Positions 23,433 to 31,377 of a stretch of 33,215 nucleotides of DNA are shown in pieces. Numbering within the stretch: position 1 is the first letter of the stretch; each line of letters starts with the position of its first letter. The translations under genes and the position numbers were made by a program. The notes below the pieces were generated by a model. That model was not told where the DNA came from. It did no database searches and saw only the letters and a list, made by a program, of their open reading frames with translations. The stretch is from Micromonospora inaquosa (GTDB taxonomy: Bacteria > Actinomycetota > Actinomycetes > Mycobacteriales > Micromonosporaceae): contig NZ_QGSZ01000138.1 of assembly GCF_003857055.1 (NCBI RefSeq), positions 1-33,215 of the forward strand. Direction: 5' to 3'.

Positions 23433-24605
23433 ATGAAGGCCACCGCCTGGATGGGCGCCGACAGCGTCAAGGTCATCGACGTGCCCGACCCGAAGATCAT
23501 GAACGCCCGGGACGCGATCGTCCGGATCAGCACCACCGCGATCTGCGGCTCAGACCTGCACCTCTACCACGGCTACATCCCCGCGATGCGCAAGGGCGAC
23601 ATCCTCGGCCACGAGTTCATGGGCGAGGTGGTGGAGGTGGGCCCCCAGGTCCGCAACCTCGCCCCCGGCGACCGGGTGGTGGTGCCCTTCCCCATCGCCT
23701 GCGGGCACTGCTCCTCCTGCCAGCGCGGCCTCTACTCGGTCTGCGAGAACTCCAACCCCAACGCCGGGATCGCCGAGAAGATCATGGGGCACTCACCGGC
23801 CGGCATCTTCGGCTACTCCCACCTGCTCGGCGGGTACGCCGGCGGTCAGGCCGAGTACGCCCGGGTGCCGTTCGCCGACGTCGGCCCGATCAAGGTGCCC
23901 GACGAGATCAGCGACGACCAGGCGGTCATGCTGGCCGACGTGTTCCCCACCGGCTACATGGGCGCCGAGATGTGCGACATCAAACCCGGGCAGGTGATCG
24001 CCGTCTGGGGCGCCGGCCCGGTCGGGCTGCTCGCCGCGGCCAGCGCCCGGCTGCTCGGCGCGGAACGGGTGATCGTCATCGACCGATACCCGTACCGGCT
24101 GCGGTTGGCCGAGGAACACATCGACGCGGAGACGATCAACTATGACGAAGTCGACGTGCTGGACACGCTCAACGAGATGACAGCCGGTCGGGGCCCCGAC
24201 GCGTGCATCGACGCGGTGGGCCTGGAGAGCCACCACGGCAACGCCGCCATGTACGCGTACGACCGGGCCAAGCAGGCCGCGCGGGTCGAGACGGAACGGC
24301 CGTTCGCGCTGCGCCAGGCGATCCTGGCCTGCCGCTCGGGCGGGGTGGTCTCGGTCGTCGGCGCGTACGGCGGCTTCGTCGACAAGTTCCCGATGGGCGC
24401 GTTCATGAACCGGTCGCTGATCATGCGGACCGGTCAGTGTCACGTCCAGCGCTACACCCGGCCGCTGCTGGAACGCATCCAGCGCGGCGAGATCGACCCC
24501 AGCTTCATCGTCAGCCACCGGATGCCGCTGCGCGACGCCCCGAAGGGCTACAAGATCTTCCAGAAGAAGCAGGACGACTGCACGAAGGTGCTGCTCAAGG
24601 TCTGA
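23433..24605 (+). CDS. Zinc-dependent alcohol/formaldehyde dehydrogenase family enzyme
   Basis: A 390-aa MDR-superfamily enzyme. Catalytic zinc ligands Cys38 (ICGSD) and His60-Glu61 (GHEFMGEV) are present, as are the structural zinc cysteines C90, C93, C96 and C104 (CGHCSSCQRGLYSVC). The NAD(P) loop is VWGAGPVGLLAA (about 191-202), followed by the acidic VIVIDRYPYRL typical of NAD preference. The long insertion AYDRAKQAARVETERPFALR and the motif GLESHHGNAAM match the glutathione-independent formaldehyde dehydrogenase-like branch. GAAAGGGACC precedes the ATG. It is co-transcribed with the SRPBCC gene. The substrate is probably an aldehyde or alcohol, not defined. Confidence 0.9.
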   Translation: MKATAWMGADSVKVIDVPDPKIMNARDAIVRISTTAICGSDLHLYHGYIPAMRKGDILGHEFMGEVVEVGPQVRNLAPGDRVVVPFPIACGHCSSCQRGLYSVCENSNPNAGIAEKIMGHSPAGIFGYSHLLGGYAGGQAEYARVPFADVGPIKVPDEISDDQAVMLADVFPTGYMGAEMCDIKPGQVIAVWGAGPVGLLAAASARLLGAERVIVIDRYPYRLRLAEEHIDAETINYDEVDVLDTLNEMTAGRGPDACIDAVGLESHHGNAAMYAYDRAKQAARVETERPFALRQAILACRSGGVVSVVGAYGGFVDKFPMGAFMNRSLIMRTGQCHVQRYTRPLLERIQRGEIDPSFIVSHRMPLRDAPKGYKIFQKKQDDCTKVLLKV

Positions 24606-24647
24606 CCGGGTGGGCGCTGCCGGCGGGGGAGTGAGTAGTAGCGCTGT

Positions 24648-24779
24648 CTTTGGAGCTGATGCCGTAAACGAATCAGCCCGGCTGGCCTGGGGGTGCCTTC
24701 GCCTCGGAGTCGAGCGGCCGGATATGTGATGTCGTCAATGATCCGGGTGGGCGATGTCGTGAACGATTCAGCTCCAAAG
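24648..24779. repeat. 132-bp inverted-repeat-bounded element (MITE-like)
   Basis: CTTTGGAGCTGA (24648-24659) and its exact complement TCAGCTCCAAAG (24768-24779) bound the element. Inside are three degenerate direct copies of a GATGYCGTNAAYGA motif at about 24658, 24729 and 24754, the first and last followed by TCAGC. There is no coding frame and no clear target-site duplication. It sits between the dehydrogenase operon and a damaged acetyltransferase gene, which fits a small non-autonomous element or the remains of an insertion sequence. Confidence 0.55.
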
Positions 24780-24865
24780 GACCCGACCCTCACCTCGGCC
24801 ACCACCGCAGGACGCTGTCGATGCGCAGGCGCCAGCCGCCAGCCGCGGCGAGCTAGCGTGTCGCC

Positions 24866-25181
24866 ATGGAGAGTGGTGGCACGTCGGCGCGGGTCTCGGC
24901 CGACCTCACCGTCCGGTTGCGGCCGGTTGCCGAGCCCGACCTGGCGATGTTCCGGCGGTTCTGCACCGAGCCGGGCCTGATCGGTCTGGACTGGGCCGGC
25001 TTCCGGGACGCCGGGGCGCCGGCGCGGAGGTTCGCCGTCGACGGCTATGGAGAAGGCCGGTTTCCAGCTCGAGGGCGTCATCCGGGCCTGCGAGTTCCGG
25101 GCTGGCCAGTGGCGCGACGGCTACCTGTACAGCCGGTTGCGCGACGACCCGTCCCCCTGGGACCCGACGCCGCAGGTCTGA
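24866..25181 (+). pseudogene. Internally deleted, frameshifted GNAT acetyltransferase
   Basis: From ATG 24866 the first about 60 codons read as the start of a GNAT N-acetyltransferase (VRLRPVAEPDLAMFRRFCTE; GLDWAGFRDAGAPARRFAVD). After about 25046 the C-terminal end of such an enzyme appears in another frame: MEKAGFQLEGVIRACEFRAG, then QWRDGYLYSRLRDDPSPWDP, up to TGA 25179-25181. The middle (about 80-100 residues, including the acetyl-CoA-binding RxxGxG/A loop) is missing. The gene is therefore dead. The inverted-repeat element lies 86 bp upstream. Confidence 0.8.
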
Positions 25182-25258
25182 GCCCTAGCGCGGGCGGACT
25201 CCCGGCTCCACCGTCAGAGTCCTCGAAGAGGCGGGAAGTCCGGGTCCGCGCGTGACCC

Positions 25259-25283
25259 GTTTGTCGCCGGAGAGCGTGGGAAC
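25259..25283 (+). promoter_or_regulatory. Candidate SigF/SigB-type promoter for the DUF2267 gene
   Basis: GTTT (25259-25262) and GGGAAC (25278-25283) are separated by 15 bp, close to the GTTT-N15-17-GGGTA pattern but with A for T in the -10. The start of transcription would be about 50 bp before the ATG. Confidence 0.35.
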
Positions 25284-25343
25284 TCGCCCCGTTCGTCCGC
25301 AGGTAGGCCAGACGGCATGCCGACGAGACCGAAGGAGCGGGGC

Positions 25344-25730
25344 ATGGACTACGAGCAGATGATCGCCACGGTACGACAGCGCGCGGGCCTCGGTGAGAAC
25401 GAGGCCGTGCGGTCCGTGCAGGCCGTCCTGTCGGTGCTCGGTGAACGGCTCGCCGGACAGGAGGCAGACAACCTGGCCGCACAGCTACCGGAGCGGCTGA
25501 ACGCCTCCGTCACTCGCAATCCGCAGGGCCGCCGGTGGGACGTCGGCGAGTTCCTGAAGATGGTCGGCGACCGCGAACAGGTCGCGAACGCAGACCAGGT
25601 GCGTCAACACGCCCAGGCGGTGTTGCGTACCGTCGCCGAGGCGCTCAATGACGACGAGCGGCACGACCTGCTCGCCCAACTTCCCGGCGGCATCATCGAT
25701 CTCTTCGGTGTTCCCACCCCACGAGGCTGA
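25344..25730 (+). CDS. DUF2267-family protein
   Basis: A 128-aa helical cytoplasmic protein matching DUF2267: MDYEQMIATVRQRAGLGENE, then VRSVQAVLSVLGERLAGQEA and NLAAQLPERL, with a second similar helical half (VRQHAQAVLRTVAEALNDDE, RHDLLAQLPGGIIDLFG). The two halves look like an internal repeat of the same three-helix unit. ATG 25344 is preceded by GAAGGAGCGGGG. DUF2267 proteins are frequent in stress-linked gene neighbourhoods of actinobacteria; biochemical function is unknown. It is convergent with the glutamate-cysteine ligase-like gene. Confidence 0.85.
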   Translation: MDYEQMIATVRQRAGLGENEAVRSVQAVLSVLGERLAGQEADNLAAQLPERLNASVTRNPQGRRWDVGEFLKMVGDREQVANADQVRQHAQAVLRTVAEALNDDERHDLLAQLPGGIIDLFGVPTPRG

Positions 25731-25760
25731 GCCCCCGCGCCGATCGGGTTCCCGGGGCGC

Positions 25761-27239
25761 TCACGGAATCGGCCACTCGTGCACCGGCCGGTTGCTGTGC
25801 ATCAGGTCCACATAGTGCCGGACCACCTCGCGCAGCGCCGCCGGCCGGTCCAGGTGGTCGGCCGACTCCAACCGGTGCAGCGTCTCCACCTGCCAGGTCG
25901 CGCCGTTACGGCCGGTCAGACAGCGCTGCTCGATGATGCCGAGCAGCCGGTCACGCTCGGTCGGGTCGAGCCCCCACCGGTCCAGGCCGTGATGCGCCAT
26001 CGGCAGCAACCGGCGCAACACCAACTCGGTGACCGGCAGATAGCCCAGACCGGGCCAGAAGACCTGCGCGTCGATGCCGTGCCGGGCGCAGCCGGTGAAG
26101 TTCTCCTCGGCGGCGCTGAACGACATCTGCGACCACAGCGGCCGGTCCGATTCGGCGAGGGCACGAACCAGTCCGAAGTAGAAGGCGCCGTTGGCGATGG
26201 TGTCCAGCACGGTCGGACCGGCCGGCAGCACCCGATTTTCCACCCGCAGATGTGGTCGGCCGCGCGACACGTCGTACACCGGGCGGTTCCACCGGTAGAC
26301 GGTGCCGTTGTGCAGGCGCAACTCGGCCAGGTTGGGCACCTCGCCGGCCGCGAGGGCCTGCGCCGGGTCCTCCGGGTCGCAGACCGGCAGAAGCGCCGGA
26401 AAGTAGCGCACGTTCTCCTCGAACAGGTCGAACACGCTGGTGATCCAGCGTTCACCGAACCAGACCCGGGGGCGTACCCCCTGGGCTTTGATCTCTTCCG
26501 ACCGGGTGTCGGTGGCCTGCTGGAACAGTGGAATGCGGGTCTCGCGCCACAACTCCCGGCCGAAGAACAGCGGCGAGTTCGCGCCGACCGCGACCTGGAT
26601 GCCGGCCACCGCCTGGGCGGCGTTCCAGTAGTCGGCGAACTGTGCCGGGCTGACCTGCAGGTGGAACTGGGTGCTGGTGCAGGCCGCCTCCGGGGTGATC
26701 GTGTCAGCGGTGACCGCCAGGCGCTCCACCCCGCTGATGGCGATCGGCAGATCCTCGCCCCGGGCCGCGAAGATCTGCTCGTTGAGCAGCTTGTAGCGCG
26801 GGTTGGCCGAGAGCGTCTCGGCGGTCAGATGCTCGGGGCGCAACGTCGGCAGGATGCCGATCATGACCATGTGCGCGCCGATCGTCCGAGCCTTGACCTC
26901 GGCGGCGTTGAGGCTGGCCCGCACGTACTCCTCGAAGTCGGCCGTGCCGGTGCCGGTCAGCCGGCGCGGCGGCACGTTGATCTCGACGTTGAACTGGCCC
27001 AACTCGGTCTGGAAGCTCGGGTCCTCGATGGCCGCCAGCACGTCGGCGTTGCGCATCGCCGGATTCGACGACTCGTCGACCAGATTCAGCTCGATCTCGA
27101 CGCCGGTCATCGGCCGGTCGAGGTCGAAGCGCGACTCGCGCAGCATCTCGGCGAAGACATCCAGGCAGCGTCGGACCTTGTCGCGATAGCGGGCCCGATC
27201 CTCTCGACTGAAGGTTCGCACGCCGACGTCCTCGCCCAT
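25761..27239 (-). CDS. Glutamate-cysteine ligase-family protein (GCS2-like)
   Basis: A 492-aa protein with the ATP-dependent carboxylate-amine ligase fold of the GCS2 type. Visible family stretches are MTGVEIELNLVD (about 45-56, metal/ATP-binding Glu pair), FNVEINVPPR (about 80-89), ACTSTQFHLQVSP (about 170-182), AVGANSPLFFGRELW, PHLRVENRVLPAGPT and ENFTGCARHGID. It may ligate Glu to an amine or thiol such as Cys, but it is longer than EgtA or GshA-type enzymes and no ergothioneine or mycothiol gene is adjacent. ATG 27239 fits the first conserved block; a much longer frame upstream is rejected because it runs antisense to the DUF3817 gene. Confidence 0.85.
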   Translation of the reverse strand: MGEDVGVRTFSREDRARYRDKVRRCLDVFAEMLRESRFDLDRPMTGVEIELNLVDESSNPAMRNADVLAAIEDPSFQTELGQFNVEINVPPRRLTGTGTADFEEYVRASLNAAEVKARTIGAHMVMIGILPTLRPEHLTAETLSANPRYKLLNEQIFAARGEDLPIAISGVERLAVTADTITPEAACTSTQFHLQVSPAQFADYWNAAQAVAGIQVAVGANSPLFFGRELWRETRIPLFQQATDTRSEEIKAQGVRPRVWFGERWITSVFDLFEENVRYFPALLPVCDPEDPAQALAAGEVPNLAELRLHNGTVYRWNRPVYDVSRGRPHLRVENRVLPAGPTVLDTIANGAFYFGLVRALAESDRPLWSQMSFSAAEENFTGCARHGIDAQVFWPGLGYLPVTELVLRRLLPMAHHGLDRWGLDPTERDRLLGIIEQRCLTGRNGATWQVETLHRLESADHLDRPAALREVVRHYVDLMHSNRPVHEWPIP

Positions 27240-27386
27240 GGTCACCACCCCGTCACCGCTGGTCCCCCTAACCTCGCACGTGATCGGCGGGCGGGGGAAG
27301 ACCCGACGGCCCTTTCCTACCCACGTGCCCGTCCCGCCACCCCGAACAGAGCAGACCGATAGCATTGCCGTCCGAGAGGTGGTGGC

Positions 27387-27731
27387 GTGCGAATGCGCGA
27401 GAAGGTGACCCGGCTGTTCGTCGCGGCGGCGATCGCCGAGGCCTGCTCCTGGCTGGCCCTGCTGGTCGGCATGCTGGTCAAGTACGGCCCGACCGACAAC
27501 GAGCTGGGCGTCAAGATCTTCGGACCGATCCACGGCGGCCTGTTCGTCGCGTACGTCCTGCTGGTGCTGGCCGTGGCCCGGTCGCACCGGTGGAGTCTGC
27601 TGGCCACGGCGGTGGCCCTGGCCAGCGCGGTGCCGCCCTTCGCCACCCTGGCCTTCGAGCGCTGGGCCCGCCGCCGGGGAATGCTCGGCGTCGACCGGCA
27701 ACCGGCCCGCGAGCCCGCCCCGGTCGGCTGA
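27387..27731 (+). CDS. DUF3817-family integral membrane protein
   Basis: A 114-aa protein with three hydrophobic segments (about 9-30, 48-66 and 71-90). The family pattern is visible as RLFVAAAIAEACSWLALLVG, then MLVKY and KIFGPIHGGLFVAYVLLVLA. The GTG at 27387 has GAGAGG 7 nt upstream and is preferred to ATG 27393. The C-terminal tail (RRGMLGVDRQPAREPAPVG) is polar. The function of DUF3817 is unknown. It is convergent with the 179-aa membrane protein gene 33 bp away. Confidence 0.85.
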   Translation: MRMREKVTRLFVAAAIAEACSWLALLVGMLVKYGPTDNELGVKIFGPIHGGLFVAYVLLVLAVARSHRWSLLATAVALASAVPPFATLAFERWARRRGMLGVDRQPAREPAPVG

Positions 27732-27764
27732 GCCGCCGAACGGGGGGCGAACCCGCCGCACCGA

Positions 27765-28304
27765 TCAGGTCAGCGCGGAGCAGGCCACCACGCCGGCCAG
27801 CAGCAGCGCGCCCAGGAACGCCTGCAACAGCAGCGGCGGCCCGAGGTGCGACCAGAGCGTCGCGGTACGCGGGGTCAGCAACTGCCCGGTGGTGAGGTTG
27901 ACGATCCGCTCGATCCGGGGCGGCAACTCCGGGTCGCGTTGCGGGCGCAGGGTGAGCTGCACCTGATCCGCCGGGTGCAGGGCGCTCTGCGGCAGGTGAC
28001 CGTGCAGCTCCACCTCGCAGAGCTGACCGGCGGTGTTACGGAGCCGCACCGGGGTGACCAAGTATTCCGGGCCCTGCTTCAGCTCCTTCCAACGCCGCCG
28101 GGTGCCGCCACCGCCGAAGGAGAAGAGCGAGCGCAGCAGCAGGGCGGGCAGCCGGGCGAAGGCCGCCGCGGCGAGCACCGCCACCAGCACCGGTTGACCG
28201 ACGCGTACCTCGCGGGTGTAGCCGTCGAGCAGGCGGATCAGCCGCCCGGTGACGATTCGTTCCGTCGGGTGCACGATCCGTCGAGTATCGAGTCCGCTGT
28301 CCAT
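27765..28304 (-). CDS. Uncharacterised membrane protein
   Basis: A 179-aa protein starting MDSGLDTRRIVHPTERIVTG. It has a hydrophobic segment at about 38-60 (PVLVAVLAAAAFARLPALLL), a Gly/Arg/Lys-rich linker (GGGGTRRRWKELKQG), a soluble beta-rich middle (EYLVTPVRLRNTAGQLCEVE, then LTLRP) and a C-terminal hydrophobic anchor (PPLLLQAFLGALLLAGVVAC). The middle recalls a small OB/FHA-like beta domain, but I do not recognise it. The start may also be one of the GTG codons up to 28334; ATG 28304 is favoured by the GGTGG upstream. Function unknown. Confidence 0.65.
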   Translation of the reverse strand: MDSGLDTRRIVHPTERIVTGRLIRLLDGYTREVRVGQPVLVAVLAAAAFARLPALLLRSLFSFGGGGTRRRWKELKQGPEYLVTPVRLRNTAGQLCEVELHGHLPQSALHPADQVQLTLRPQRDPELPPRIERIVNLTTGQLLTPRTATLWSHLGPPLLLQAFLGALLLAGVVACSALT

Positions 28305-28399
28305 CTCCACCACCGAGAGTCCTGTTGTGTTCACAGATCGTATCGACGTCTCCGGTTGAACGACGTGAATGAAACCTGGTCACGGGCTCACGGCCGCGA

Positions 28400-28425
28400 G
28401 GTGACATCCCCGGCGACCCGGGTAA
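28400..28425 (+). promoter_or_regulatory. Weak stress-sigma-like promoter candidate for the Vms1-like gene
   Basis: GGGTAA at 28420-28425, a good SigB/SigF-type -10, lies 14 bp after GGTGAC (28400-28405), a poor -35. The transcript would start about 28433, just upstream of the ribosome-binding sequence before ATG 28456. Confidence 0.3.
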
Positions 28426-28455
28426 GCGGGGGGCCGAGCTGGAAAGGGGTCGAGC

Positions 28456-29580
28456 ATGCAGCTGTCCTTCCTGCGCCCGCTCTACGACCGTCCCGGGCCG
28501 TGGTGCTCGGTGTATCTGGACGCCTCCGCGGACACGGAGGACGCCCACCCCGCCCTGGATCTGCGCTGGCGTGCCCTGGAACGCAGCCTGGCCGAACAGG
28601 GGGCGGACGAGGCGGACATCGCCGCGCTGGACCGGGTGGTCCGAGGCCATGACCCGATGGTCGGGGACTACGGCCTGGCGGTCTTCGCCAGTCACGGCCG
28701 GGTGGTGCTCTCCGAGTACCTCTCCGCGCCACCACTGCGGGACCTGGCCCACGTCGGGCCGTTGCCGCACGTGATGCCGCTGCTCGCCCAGCGCGGCGAG
28801 CAGGTCGCCTGGGTCCGGGTGGTCGCCGACCGGGTCGGCGCCGACGCCATGGCGGTCAGCGCCGGTGGGGTGCCCCGGCGGGCGCACGTCGCCGGCCGCG
28901 ACGAGTACCCGCTGCGGCGGGCGAAGCCCGGCGGCTGGTCGCAGTCGCGCTACCAGCGGGCGGCCATGGAGGCGTGGCACCAGAACGCGGGCGACGTCAC
29001 GGCGGCGACCGTGCAGCTGGCCGACCGGGTCGGCGCGGACGTGGTGGTGGTCGCCGGCGACGTCCGGGCCACCGGAATGATCGCCGCGCAGATGCCGGAG
29101 CGCTGGCAGGATCTGGTGGTACGCACCGATGCCGGCTCCCGGGCTGGCGGCGCCGACCAGACCATGCTGGACGACCTCACCGTGCAGACCATCGCGGAGA
29201 TCGCCGACCAGCGGATCAGCGACGCGTTGGACAAGTTCGGCGTGCAGGAGGACGTGGGCGGCGGCCTCGAAGCGGTCGTCTCGGCCCTGCAACGCAACCA
29301 GGTCGACATGATGCTCATCGTGGACGACCCGTCGGCCAACGGTGAGCTGTGGATCGGCGCGGAACCCACCGAGATCGCCGTCGACCCGGGGCAGCTGGCC
29401 GCCATGTCGGTGACCGACCCGCAGCGGGTACGCGCCGACGCGGCACTGGTCCGGGCGCTCGTCGGCACCGACGCGGCACTGACAGTGCTCGGCCCCGATG
29501 AGGCGCCCGACCTGACCGACGGCGTGGGGGCGGTACTGCGCTACGTCGACCCCAGCACACCGGGGCGTGGCAATGGTTGA
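28456..29580 (+). CDS. baeRF/Vms1-like (Rv2629-type) protein
   Basis: A 374-aa protein of the bacterial/archaeal eRF1-like family that includes mycobacterial Rv2629. N-terminal features are LRPLYDRPGPWCSVYLDASA and GDYGLAVFASHGRVVLSEYL. The stretch KPGGWSQSRYQRAA (157-170) holds G159-G160-W-S-Q163, positionally like the GGQ/GxxQ loop of release factors and of the peptidyl-tRNA hydrolase Vms1. The C-terminal half is an eRF1 domain-3-like fold (ADVVVVAGDVRATGMIAAQM; VSALQRNQVDMMLIVDD). A role in ribosome rescue or tRNA release is inferred. The gene overlaps the ThDP enzyme gene by 8 bp. Confidence 0.85.
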   Translation: MQLSFLRPLYDRPGPWCSVYLDASADTEDAHPALDLRWRALERSLAEQGADEADIAALDRVVRGHDPMVGDYGLAVFASHGRVVLSEYLSAPPLRDLAHVGPLPHVMPLLAQRGEQVAWVRVVADRVGADAMAVSAGGVPRRAHVAGRDEYPLRRAKPGGWSQSRYQRAAMEAWHQNAGDVTAATVQLADRVGADVVVVAGDVRATGMIAAQMPERWQDLVVRTDAGSRAGGADQTMLDDLTVQTIAEIADQRISDALDKFGVQEDVGGGLEAVVSALQRNQVDMMLIVDDPSANGELWIGAEPTEIAVDPGQLAAMSVTDPQRVRADAALVRALVGTDAALTVLGPDEAPDLTDGVGAVLRYVDPSTPGRGNG

Positions 29581-31327
29581 CCGAACGGTCGCGGACGTCG
29601 TGGTGGAACGGCTCCTGGCCTGGCGGGTGCCCCGCGCCTTCGGGTATCCGGGCGAGGCGATCGCCCCGCTGGTCGACGCGCTGGACCGCACCGGCGGGGA
29701 GCCGGCGTTCATCCCGGCGCGGCACGAGGAGACCGCCTCGTTCATGGCCGCCGGGCACGCGAAGTTCACCGGCGGCATCGGGGTCTGCCTCGCCACTCAG
29801 GGACCCAGCGCCGTCCAGCTGCTCAATGGCCTCTACGACGCCAAGTTGGACAGCAAGCCGGTGGTGGCCATCGTCGGCGAGGACATCTCGGGGCCGCTCG
29901 GTGGGGCGCACCAGGAGATCGGGCTGAGCCGACTCTTCGCAGACGTGTGCAACCAGTTCGTCCGGTACGGTCGCCGCCCCGAGGAGGTGGGGGCGCTGCT
30001 GGACCAGGCGTTCCGGACGGCGGCGGCGACCCGCAGCCCGACCTGCGTGGTGCTGCCCCGGCAGTTGCAGGAGGCGCTGGTGCCCGACCCGCAGACGTAC
30101 GGCGCCGGGGTCATCACGGCGACCCCCGGCGAGCCACTGGCCCGGGTCCTGCCGCACGAGGCCGACCTGGACGCCGCCGCGCAGCTGCTCAGCGGCGGAC
30201 AGCGGACCGCGATCCTGGTGGGTCAGGGTGGTCGGGACGCGGCCGCCGAGATCATCGAGATGGCCGACCGACTCGGCGCCGGGGTGGCCACCTCCCTGCT
30301 GGGCAAGCCGGTGCTCGACGAGCGACTGCCGTTTCACACCGGGGTGCTCGGCGAGGTCGGCACCCCGGCGGCGGCCGAGCTGATGGGTGGCTGCGACACG
30401 CTGCTGATGGTCGGCACCAACGACCCGTGGACCGACTACTTCCCGATGCCGGAGCAGGCGCGCACGGTGCAGATCGACATCGACGGCCGCCGGATCGGCA
30501 CCCGGTACCCGGCCGACGTGCCGCTGGTCGGTGACGCCGCCGAGACCCTGCGGGCGCTGCTGAGCCGGGTGCACGGTCGGCCCGAGCAACAGTGGCGTGC
30601 CACCGTGGAGAGTTCGGTGGATCGGTGGCGGGAGGTCGCCGCCGAGCGGGTCGCCGCCACCGCTGACCCGGTCAACCCGCAGCTCGTCCTGCAGGAGTTG
30701 TCCGCGCGAATGCCCGGCGCCGGGGCGGTAGCTGTCGACGTCGGCTCGGTCCTCTACTGGTACGCCCGGCACCTCACCCTGCCGCCCGGGGTCAATGCCC
30801 AGCTGTGCGGCACCCTCGGCTCGATGGGCTGCGCGCTGCCGTACGCGGTGGCGGCCAAGCTCGCCGCCCCGGACCAACCGGTGGTCGCGCTGGTCGGTGA
30901 CGGGGCGATGCAGCTCAACGGGCTCGCCGAACTGATCACCGTGTCGCACCTCTGGCAGGGGTGGCGCGACCCTCGGCTGGTGGTGCTGGTGCTCAACAAC
31001 CGGGACCAGAACGGTATGGGTGGCGGGCGGCAGCCGTCGTCCGACCCGACCCACCGCCGCCCCGACGTGCCGTACGCCGGTTGGGCCCGGCTGCTGGGGC
31101 TGCACGGGGTGCGGGTGGACCGCCCGGAGCTGGTCGGCGCGGCCTGGGACGAGGCACTCGCCGCGGACCGTCCCTGCGTACTGGAGGCGGTCGTCGACCC
31201 GGCGGTGTCGCTGGCGCCACCGGAGCCCGCGTTCGCCGACCTGCGGGGCCTGTACGCCGAGGGCGCTGCGGCCCGGAAGGTCCGCGAACAGGTGGAGGTC
31301 ACCATCGCCGCCGACGATCTCGTTTAG
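29573..31327 (+). CDS. Thiamine-diphosphate enzyme (pyruvate oxidase/acetolactate synthase-like)
   Basis: A 584-aa ThDP-dependent enzyme with three domains: Pyr (about 1-165; GYPGEAIAPLVDALD, activating Glu in RHEE at 50-53), a central FAD/UDP-binding-like domain (about 180-320; TAILVGQGGRDAAAEIIEMA) and PP (about 350-540; VGDGAMQLNGLAELITVSHL, then LNNRDQNGM, the GDG...NN metal/ThDP motif). The closest named relatives are pyruvate oxidase-like proteins; decarboxylation of a 2-oxo acid is expected but product and electron acceptor are unknown. ATG 29573 is preferred to GTG 29567. It overlaps the Vms1-like gene by 8 bp and precedes the diiron protein gene by 50 bp, forming a tight operon. Confidence 0.88.
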   Translation: MVDRTVADVVVERLLAWRVPRAFGYPGEAIAPLVDALDRTGGEPAFIPARHEETASFMAAGHAKFTGGIGVCLATQGPSAVQLLNGLYDAKLDSKPVVAIVGEDISGPLGGAHQEIGLSRLFADVCNQFVRYGRRPEEVGALLDQAFRTAAATRSPTCVVLPRQLQEALVPDPQTYGAGVITATPGEPLARVLPHEADLDAAAQLLSGGQRTAILVGQGGRDAAAEIIEMADRLGAGVATSLLGKPVLDERLPFHTGVLGEVGTPAAAELMGGCDTLLMVGTNDPWTDYFPMPEQARTVQIDIDGRRIGTRYPADVPLVGDAAETLRALLSRVHGRPEQQWRATVESSVDRWREVAAERVAATADPVNPQLVLQELSARMPGAGAVAVDVGSVLYWYARHLTLPPGVNAQLCGTLGSMGCALPYAVAAKLAAPDQPVVALVGDGAMQLNGLAELITVSHLWQGWRDPRLVVLVLNNRDQNGMGGGRQPSSDPTHRRPDVPYAGWARLLGLHGVRVDRPELVGAAWDEALAADRPCVLEAVVDPAVSLAPPEPAFADLRGLYAEGAAARKVREQVEVTIAADDLV

Positions 31328-31377
31328 CCACCCGGGACCAGGGCATGAGTAGCGGCCCCGATGACGCTGGAGGTCCG

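Noticed and set aside
25190..25256. Terminator formed by GCGGAC...GTCCGC arms
   Set aside because: The arms pair only with a bulge and across a long loop; too weak to list as a feature.
25761..27761. N-terminal extension of the glutamate-cysteine ligase-like protein
   Set aside because: It would overlap the DUF3817 gene in antisense; the conserved block begins just after ATG 27239.
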